A stretch of DNA of 64,000 bases from Vibrio maritimus (GTDB lineage Bacteria; Pseudomonadota; Gammaproteobacteria; Enterobacterales; Vibrionaceae): the NCBI GenBank assembly GCA_003263775.1, contig JYJJ01000079.1, positions 744,001 through 808,000 of the forward strand, read 5' to 3'. Positions 58,678 through 64,000 of the stretch are shown here, piece after piece. The notes below the pieces were generated by a model. The model ran no database searches. It was not told where the DNA came from and was given only the letters and a program-made list of their open reading frames with translations. A program made the position numbers and the translations under genes. Position 1 is the stretch's first letter. Each line of letters begins with the position of its first letter.

Positions 58678-60147
58678 ATGTCGTTACTTTTCGATATCAA
58701 GAAGCTTGTTATTTATACATGTTTGCTCGTTGTCATGCCCCTACCCGCCTTCGGGCTTAATCTGTCAGTAGACAGCACTGAACGCTACTTTGGTGACTTT
58801 GAGAAGCTTAAAACTCGAGGTGTTGTGCGTGTGCTGGTCGCTGCAGATCTTGGTTTTTACCATATGGAAAATGGGCGTGCTAAAGGCATCATTGCGGAGC
58901 ATATAAACCACTTTGAAAAATCACTTAAAAAACACAACACTCTGCTACGAATCAAAGTCATACCTGTAAAGCGCTCCGAACTCCTAATGAGCCTAAATAA
59001 TGGTAAAGGCGACATCGCGATTGGCAACCTGACGATAACCGAAGAAAGAAAGCAACTTGTTGAATTTAGTCACCCGATCCGACGCAATATCAGAGAGTCA
59101 CTAGTGACGAGCAACGACTTACCGCAGCTGGTCAACATCGAAGATCTAGCCGGTATAGAGGTTTCACTTCGCCCCCACTCGAGTTACTACGAGAGCGTAA
59201 GAAGCACCAATGAGGAACTAAGACGGCTAGAAAAACCAATAGTCAAAGTCAGCGTAATTGATGAACATTTGCAGGACTTCGAACTCATCGAGCTTATTGA
59301 GAGAGGAGAAATTGACGCGACAATAATAGACAGCCATAAGCTTAACCTCTGGACAAATCTCTCAGACAGTATTCAGGTACATGAGAGCATTCCCCTAAGA
59401 ACAAACGCAGACATTGCATGGGCTATACGAAAAAATAGCCCTCAGCTACTTAGCAAAATCAACCAGTATCTTGCGACGGCAAAGCAAGGAACGTTACTTG
59501 GAAACGTAATTGAAAATCGCTACCTAGAGAGTGCTAAGTGGATGACGAAGGTCGATAATCCAACCGACAATCAAGAGCGCGCCGAGATGGAAGAGATTTT
59601 TGCTTTCTACGGAGATAAGTATGAAATCGACTGGCTACTCCTGCTCGCTCAAGCACATCAAGAGTCGGCTCTAGACAATGATCGAGTCTCTCACCGCGGT
59701 GCAGTGGGTATCATGCAGATAATGCCGAAAACAGCGCTCGATTGGTATGTGGATATCGAAGACATATACAGATTGGAAAACAACGTGCATGCGGGTACCA
59801 AGTACTTACGCTTTATTCATGACCGATATTTTGACAAACCTGAGATTGCTAACAATGACAAAGTTTACTTTAGCCTTGCGGCATACAACGCGGGGCCTGC
59901 AAAAATACGGCGCATGAGAGTCTTAGCTAAACAGCAAGGTTATGATCCCAACAAGTGGTTTAACAATGTCGAGATCGTTGCAAAGCAAAACATTAGTAGA
60001 GAGCCTGTGAACTACGTCTACAACATCAGAAAGAAGTTTATCGTATATAAAAAGCTCGACCGTTTTCAGGATGCAAGAGAGCAGAGATACAGTAACTCTT
60101 CACTCGATCTCGACATAGAAAAGCTCTCGCCCTACTTCGCGTTCTAG
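58678..60147 (+). CDS. MltF-like membrane-bound lytic transglycosylase
   Basis: A 489-residue envelope protein: signal peptide about 1-26, a family-3 solute-binding-like domain (about 40-285: KLKTRGVVRVLVAADLGFY...NGKGDIAIGNLTITEERKQLVEFSHPI), then an SLT catalytic domain (about 305-450). The catalytic glutamate is in LAQAHQESALD, followed by GAVGIMQIMPKTA and LAAYNAGPAKIRRMR. It cleaves peptidoglycan with 1,6-anhydro product formation. The overall plan is that of MltF, in which the first domain regulates the second by muropeptide binding; it is probably one of several paralogues. Confidence 0.9.
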   Translation: MSLLFDIKKLVIYTCLLVVMPLPAFGLNLSVDSTERYFGDFEKLKTRGVVRVLVAADLGFYHMENGRAKGIIAEHINHFEKSLKKHNTLLRIKVIPVKRSELLMSLNNGKGDIAIGNLTITEERKQLVEFSHPIRRNIRESLVTSNDLPQLVNIEDLAGIEVSLRPHSSYYESVRSTNEELRRLEKPIVKVSVIDEHLQDFELIELIERGEIDATIIDSHKLNLWTNLSDSIQVHESIPLRTNADIAWAIRKNSPQLLSKINQYLATAKQGTLLGNVIENRYLESAKWMTKVDNPTDNQERAEMEEIFAFYGDKYEIDWLLLLAQAHQESALDNDRVSHRGAVGIMQIMPKTALDWYVDIEDIYRLENNVHAGTKYLRFIHDRYFDKPEIANNDKVYFSLAAYNAGPAKIRRMRVLAKQQGYDPNKWFNNVEIVAKQNISREPVNYVYNIRKKFIVYKKLDRFQDAREQRYSNSSLDLDIEKLSPYFAF

Positions 60148-60148
60148 C

Positions 60149-61078
60149 CTAAGGTTGGCTTTCCATTTGCTGGCGTATCCACCCGAGCAGCGTTGAGCGG
60201 AGCCATTTGATGGCTTGTGTGTCTCGGTTTTGCACTGGGTAAATAAGCCAGAACTTAACTGGTTCAACATGCCCAGGGAACGGCAGAATCTTAATCGGTA
60301 ATCGACTTGCCTGCTGCTGAGCAAATCGCTTGGTACAAAGGCATAACGCTTCACTCTCAGAAGTCAATGACAGCATCGAAGTCAATGACGTTTGTGTGCT
60401 CAGGATACGCCGTTTTGGCGGCTGTGAATTATAGAGCATTTCAAACAGCGAGGACTCGCCAAATTGATAGTTCAATATAATGTGAGACTCTTCAGCAAAC
60501 TGTTCCGCTGAAATGCTACTGCCCACGCGAGGATGATCTTTCGCAGCAATCACTACCACTTCATCTTCAAACAGCAAGTCATTGCAAATATTCGGTTCAG
60601 CCAGTTGAAAGATATCGATAATGGCATCGGCATATTTAAACTTTAAGGTCTCGTAACTATCACTATTACTGTAGAGGATATCTAGCCATTCCAGTCGGAA
60701 TCGGCTCTGATCTTGGTTGGCAAGCTCGGTACGCTTGATGTGTTCAAAGATTATTGGCTCAGGAGCTTGAACAACGATTTTTCGTGGTGAGGATTGAGAT
60801 GTATCAAACAGGCAATCATTGGTAATGACATCAAATTCATGCAGCAGAGGTTTGATGCGCTCGATTAAATGATGAGCCTGTAAAGTAGGTGTAATGCCTC
60901 GGCCACGACGCATGAATAGCGATGTATTGAGTTCATTGGAGAGTTTTTTTATGCACTGGCTTACTGAGGCTGGTGTGACGTTTAATTCTTCTGCAGCACG
61001 GCTTATAGAGTCATGTTTGTATACTGCTGCGAACGTTCGAAAAAGGTTTAAATCTATCTTGTCACTGTATTGAGTCAT
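60149..61078 (-). CDS. LysR-family regulator
   Basis: A 309-residue LysR protein; HTH at residues 8-68 (IDLNLFRTFAAVYKHDSISRAAEELNVTPASVSQCIKKLSNELNTSLFMRR). The effector domain has no assignable ligand. Its stop lies one base from that of the MltF-like gene (convergent). No obvious target gene is adjacent; the DUF3332 gene lies upstream on the same strand. Confidence 0.92.
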   Translation of the reverse strand: MTQYSDKIDLNLFRTFAAVYKHDSISRAAEELNVTPASVSQCIKKLSNELNTSLFMRRGRGITPTLQAHHLIERIKPLLHEFDVITNDCLFDTSQSSPRKIVVQAPEPIIFEHIKRTELANQDQSRFRLEWLDILYSNSDSYETLKFKYADAIIDIFQLAEPNICNDLLFEDEVVVIAAKDHPRVGSSISAEQFAEESHIILNYQFGESSLFEMLYNSQPPKRRILSTQTSLTSMLSLTSESEALCLCTKRFAQQQASRLPIKILPFPGHVEPVKFWLIYPVQNRDTQAIKWLRSTLLGWIRQQMESQP

Positions 61079-61153
61079 AGAATCTACCGCCAGTTAAAAT
61101 AGGTAACCTTCCGTGGTTACTAAGTTAACTATAGGAAAGATAGAGATAATTTC

Positions 61154-61684
61154 CTACGATTCAGAAAACTCGTTTTCTAGTGCATCTAGAGTTGTTTGAG
61201 AGATCAACTGATCATCAATGTAATAGCTGATAGTGTCACCATCTTTCACACCAATCACTTTCGATTGCTGTCCGTCTGCCAATGTCACCTCCATTTCGAT
61301 GGTATTTTCATCAAGGTAACGAATCGTGCCAGAGTTAGGCGTGCTCATCGTAAGTGGATCGATTGGCGCATCATGTAGACTTGAGTCTACCTTGTCATTC
61401 ACTTCTAGATAAGTTTCCGTTTTTGTATCGAACACGTGAGGCTTGCCGTTGATCGGGTTGGTACCAGACCAAAATTCGATAGAGTTAACGACAAATAAAT
61501 CCGCGACAAGAGTAAAACCGTAGACTGGCGACAATAAGAAGTTGACGCCCGCTCGCGCGTAGCGGTTATCAACCACTTTCACATTAAAACCCATCAATTT
61601 TTCTGTGACCGCATTACTACCGACACAACCACTAAGCGTAAGTGCTGAAACGAGAAGAAATGCAATTTTGGTTTTGGTGTTCAT
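61154..61684 (-). CDS. DUF3332 lipoprotein
   Basis: A 176-residue protein with lipoprotein signal MNTKTKIAFLLVSALTLSGC (cysteine 20). 'FLLSPVYGFTLVADLFVVNSIEFWSGTNPI' is the DUF3332 core, with a hydrophobic segment. Function unknown. A large stem-loop lies in its leader. Confidence 0.88.
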   Translation of the reverse strand: MNTKTKIAFLLVSALTLSGCVGSNAVTEKLMGFNVKVVDNRYARAGVNFLLSPVYGFTLVADLFVVNSIEFWSGTNPINGKPHVFDTKTETYLEVNDKVDSSLHDAPIDPLTMSTPNSGTIRYLDENTIEMEVTLADGQQSKVIGVKDGDTISYYIDDQLISQTTLDALENEFSES

Positions 61685-61714
61685 AAGAGACCCTAAGCAG
61701 TAATAGTTAAATAA

Positions 61715-61779
61715 CCGCTGCTAAACGTGCATAGGCTCTCGGGGGTTAAACAGGAGTCTAAACTGACCTTTAGCAGCGG
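61715..61779 (-). promoter_or_regulatory. Long stem-loop in the DUF3332 leader
   Basis: Perfect 11-bp inverted repeat CCGCTGCTAAA (61715-61725) and TTTAGCAGCGG (61769-61779) enclosing 43 bases, 30 bp before the DUF3332 start codon. No T tract typical of a terminator follows, only TTATTT. Confidence 0.5.
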
Positions 61780-62054
61780 AGGGGGCGCAGCCTAAATCGG
61801 TACTCCAGTCAGATAAATGTGTTTGATTTAAATAACACTTAAATGCTACTTAACTAAATATCTGGGTGAATTTTCATTTATGAAACAAAGAGTAAGGGAA
61901 TCCATCAAACGTCTTTGTCACAGCGTGAAACAAGTTGACACAACTCTGATATGCCTGATGAGGAAATGTATCAATTGAGGTGTAGTGAGATCTAAAAAAT
62001 GAATGCAGGTATGCTCACGGTCTTATCACATACGAAGCCCCGATGATAGGTATT

Positions 62055-62083
62055 AAAAAGCGAACCTCGTGGGGTTCGCTTAA
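62055..62083 (-). terminator. Terminator after the YcxB-like gene
   Basis: Stem AAGCGAACC / GGTTCGCTT with a 6-base loop; on the minus strand it is followed by a T tract. Confidence 0.75.
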
Positions 62084-62127
62084 CTGTCTCTTGCAATCAC
62101 AGTCTCTCGCAATCTTAGCTCTAGGTT

Positions 62128-62634
62128 TCAGAGACTCAAATTAGCTCGCTTTTGCTCGGTGTGTTGTTCGACCATAAAGGCAAGCATTTCATCACTTAAA
62201 CAAGATTTGCTGACATATTGACGCTGTTTACCAATGTGAAGGATAAGCCCCAACTCACTTTGTTGCAGCTGGTCGATATCGCTCCAGGCAATGGTATTAT
62301 TGACCTTACCACTTTTATAAGTCACGCCTTTAGTGCCGATGGTAAGCTCCACTTTACTGCCAGCACTCGAACCAATGTTCTGACGCCACACCCACCAGCC
62401 TCTTTTAAAGTAGACGCTTAAAGCCTCGATAAAACTCAAAACAATAAAGAACCAAACCAAATAGCCGTTAGGCAATAACTCAAACTTAACTAAAACCGAG
62501 CCAAAGAGCAGAAACAGCGCAGCTTTGTAGTAGGATTTCGGGAATTCAGTTGGGGTACTGGTTTGATCGTAACACTCTGCAAAAAACGCTTTGTTGAGGG
62601 TGTATTCTGCGGTGAATTCTTGGTTGTTAGACAT
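62128..62634 (-). CDS. YcxB-like membrane protein
   Basis: A 168-residue protein with two central membrane segments (about 38-75) and a C-terminal YcxB-like domain (TIGTKGVTYKSGKVNNTIAWSDIDQLQQSELGLILHIGKQRQYV). Known only as a family; function unknown. It stands alone between two hairpins. Confidence 0.8.
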   Translation of the reverse strand: MSNNQEFTAEYTLNKAFFAECYDQTSTPTEFPKSYYKAALFLLFGSVLVKFELLPNGYLVWFFIVLSFIEALSVYFKRGWWVWRQNIGSSAGSKVELTIGTKGVTYKSGKVNNTIAWSDIDQLQQSELGLILHIGKQRQYVSKSCLSDEMLAFMVEQHTEQKRANLSL

Positions 62635-62805
62635 ATGTGGTTTCTTTGGGGCTTCTGTGAATGACTATCCAGTGCTGCGAAATCGCAACTCGAGTATTGT
62701 ATCTCTTCTCTCGACGTTTCTTTAACTGTTTTAATTATCTTTTGTAAATCAATGGTAACCCAGACAAAAAACACACCTCATCAACGACGCTTTAAATACT
62801 ACCAA

Positions 62806-62843
62806 ATAGAGCCTGACTCCAACAGAAAATCGAAATCAGGCTC
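62806..62843 (-). terminator. Possible terminator after the RND gene
   Basis: Inverted repeat GAGCCTGA / TCAGGCTC (one interruption by loop of about 20 bases) 25 bp after the RND stop. The T tract is poor, so this is tentative. Confidence 0.45.
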
Positions 62844-62867
62844 CTTGCTTATGCAAAACACTACGGA

Positions 62868-64000
62868 TTACGAGCTACGCCCTTTTACCTTTTCTCGTAA
62901 CGATTGCAACATCACGTAGAACACAGGAACCAGACAAGTACCGACGATTGTTGCCGCTATCATGCCTCCCATCACTGCATAGCCAAGCGAGACTCGACTT
63001 GCCGCGCCTGCGCCAGTGGCTATAACCAATGGAATAACCCCTAGAATGAACGAGAAGGCGGTCATAAGTACGGCACGAAAACGCAGCCTAGCCGATTTGA
63101 TGGCAGCTTCGGTGATACTCAAACCACTTTCTCGTAACTGTTTGGCGAACTCTACAATCAAAATCGCATTTTTACAGGCAAGACCAATGAGGAGGACTAA
63201 ACCAATTTGTGTGTATAGGTTGACGTCGGAGCCCATTATCCAGATGTAAACAAATGCACCTAGGATAGCAACGGGAACTGCCAACATAACCGAAACCGGA
63301 ATGGTCCAGCTTTCATACTGCGCGACTAGGAACAAGTAGGTAAATACCAACGCCAAAGAGAAGATAAGAGGCGCAAGGTTACCCGCTTTTAGTTCTTGAT
63401 AGGTTTGCCCAGACCATTCATACGTGTAGCCGTTAGGGAACGTGGTATCAGCGATACGTTTTACTGCGTCAATCGCTTGTCCCGAGCTGTAGCCGGGTGC
63501 TGGAAACGCATTCACTTTCACTGCGCTGTACAAGTTAAATTGGTTAATGTACTCAGGGCCGAGTTTCGGTTCGATATTCACCAGCGTATTGAGTGGCACC
63601 ATGACATCGTACTTGTTTCTGATATAGAAACGGGCAATATCACGATCCGAGTCTCGAAACTCTGTTTCCGCCTGCATGTTAACTCGGAAAACCTTACCAA
63701 ATCGGTTGAAGTCGTTCACATACATAGAGCCAAGCATGGTCTGCAATGTGGTGAAAATGCTATTCAGCTCCACACCTTGTACCTTGGCTTTGTTGCGGTC
63801 TACATCGACAAATAGCTGTGGCACATCCGCTTGGAACGTACTGAAAGCCGTTGTCAGCTCCGGCTCAGATGTGGCTTGGATAGACATAGCCCGCATGACA
63901 CCTGCGAGATCAGCTGGCGTTCTGCCCAATGTATCTTGAATATAAAATTCAACACCAGAAACCGTCCCCACACCCGGCAGTGCGGGTAAGGAGAAACCTG
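62868..64000 (-). CDS. RND multidrug efflux pump inner-membrane subunit, C-terminal part
   Basis: The frame is open to the window edge (it begins inside ...GFSLPALPGVGTVSGVEF), so the N-terminal two-thirds lie outside. It shows the HAE1 porter region (QLFVDVDRNKAKVQGVELNSIFTTLQTMLGSMYVNDFNRFGKVFRVNMQ) and membrane helices with YLFLVAQYESWTIPVSVMLAVPVAILGA, GLVLLIGLACKNAILIVEFAKQLRE and RFRAVLMTAFSFILGVIPLV, as in AcrB/MexB. It exports drugs or bile-like compounds with an adaptor and TolC partner encoded elsewhere. Confidence 0.93.
   Translation of the reverse strand, partial: GFSLPALPGVGTVSGVEFYIQDTLGRTPADLAGVMRAMSIQATSEPELTTAFSTFQADVPQLFVDVDRNKAKVQGVELNSIFTTLQTMLGSMYVNDFNRFGKVFRVNMQAETEFRDSDRDIARFYIRNKYDVMVPLNTLVNIEPKLGPEYINQFNLYSAVKVNAFPAPGYSSGQAIDAVKRIADTTFPNGYTYEWSGQTYQELKAGNLAPLIFSLALVFTYLFLVAQYESWTIPVSVMLAVPVAILGAFVYIWIMGSDVNLYTQIGLVLLIGLACKNAILIVEFAKQLRESGLSITEAAIKSARLRFRAVLMTAFSFILGVIPLVIATGAGAASRVSLGYAVMGGMIAATIVGTCLVPVFYVMLQSLREKVKGRSS

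Larger units (their letters stand above)
61685..62127. other. Gap upstream of DUF3332 gene
   Basis: 443 bp holding a possible leader stem-loop (61715-61779) and the terminator of the next gene (62055-62083). Nothing else recognised. Confidence 0.6.

Noticed and set aside
1..64000. Mobile elements, CRISPR arrays, tRNA or rRNA genes, prophage
   Set aside because: No transposase, integrase, direct-repeat array, cloverleaf or phage gene was recognised anywhere in the window.

Overview
The window looks like a piece of a Vibrionaceae genome (genus Vibrio), probably the second chromosome. Family content points that way: a Cra-controlled fruBKA operon, glycine-cleavage genes beside an XRE-cupin regulator, GlyGly-CTERM trypsin-like proteases, DUF3332, DUF5062 and DUF3360 proteins, a PACE efflux pump and a LamB-MalM pair. 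The species cannot be fixed from sequence reading alone. There are no rRNA or tRNA genes, insertion sequences, integrases or CRISPR arrays; it is a run of metabolic operons.

Layout. (1) 1-17.3 kb: an oligosaccharide-utilisation region. It has a LamB-type porin and a MalM-like lipoprotein, a LacI repressor, a very large GH94-superfamily phosphorylase, a five-gene Opp-type ABC importer, a solute-binding-like protein without signal peptide, and a GH3 beta-glucosidase with reversed domain order. Copies of an AAGCGCTT-centred palindrome sit at these promoters and suggest one regulon. (2) 17.3-24.9 kb: a PACE pump with divergent LysR regulator, an ABC exporter, a GNAT acetyltransferase, a methyltransferase, and a MarR/DUF2798/DUF3861 unit with two palindromic operators. 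(3) 24.9-33.9 kb: an SgrR-like regulator divergent from a GH1 6-phospho-beta-glucosidase, a small lipoprotein, and fruR with divergent fruBKA and Cra operators. (4) 33.9-43.7 kb: two secreted serine proteases, then the glycine cleavage genes gcvT, an XRE-cupin regulator, glyA, gcvH and gcvP, with a shared operator at the gcvT and glyA promoters. (5) 43.8-56.6 kb: a sialic-acid locus with sialidase, NanR, a second aldolase, a YhcH/NanQ protein, the SiaPQM TRAP transporter, NanK and NanA. Divergent from nanA is a tripartite tricarboxylate transporter (tctCBA) with its own E. coli-type NanR operator. (6) 56.6-64 kb: a DUF3360 permease-like gene, an MltF-like lytic transglycosylase, a LysR regulator, DUF3332 and YcxB-like proteins, and the C-terminal part of an RND efflux pump.

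The strongest lead for something new is the NanR-box-preceded tctCBA transporter in the sialic-acid locus, a candidate sialate (or related sugar acid) uptake system of the TTT family alongside the expected TRAP system. Second is the phosphorolytic oligosaccharide locus with its operator set.

Data-quality warning: twenty genes, including core genes such as gcvP, gcvT and fruA, are broken by single-base frameshifts (23 events). In 21 of them, restoring one base in a homopolymer run recovers the family sequence. I treat these as sequencing errors, not pseudogenes, and give full-length gene spans.
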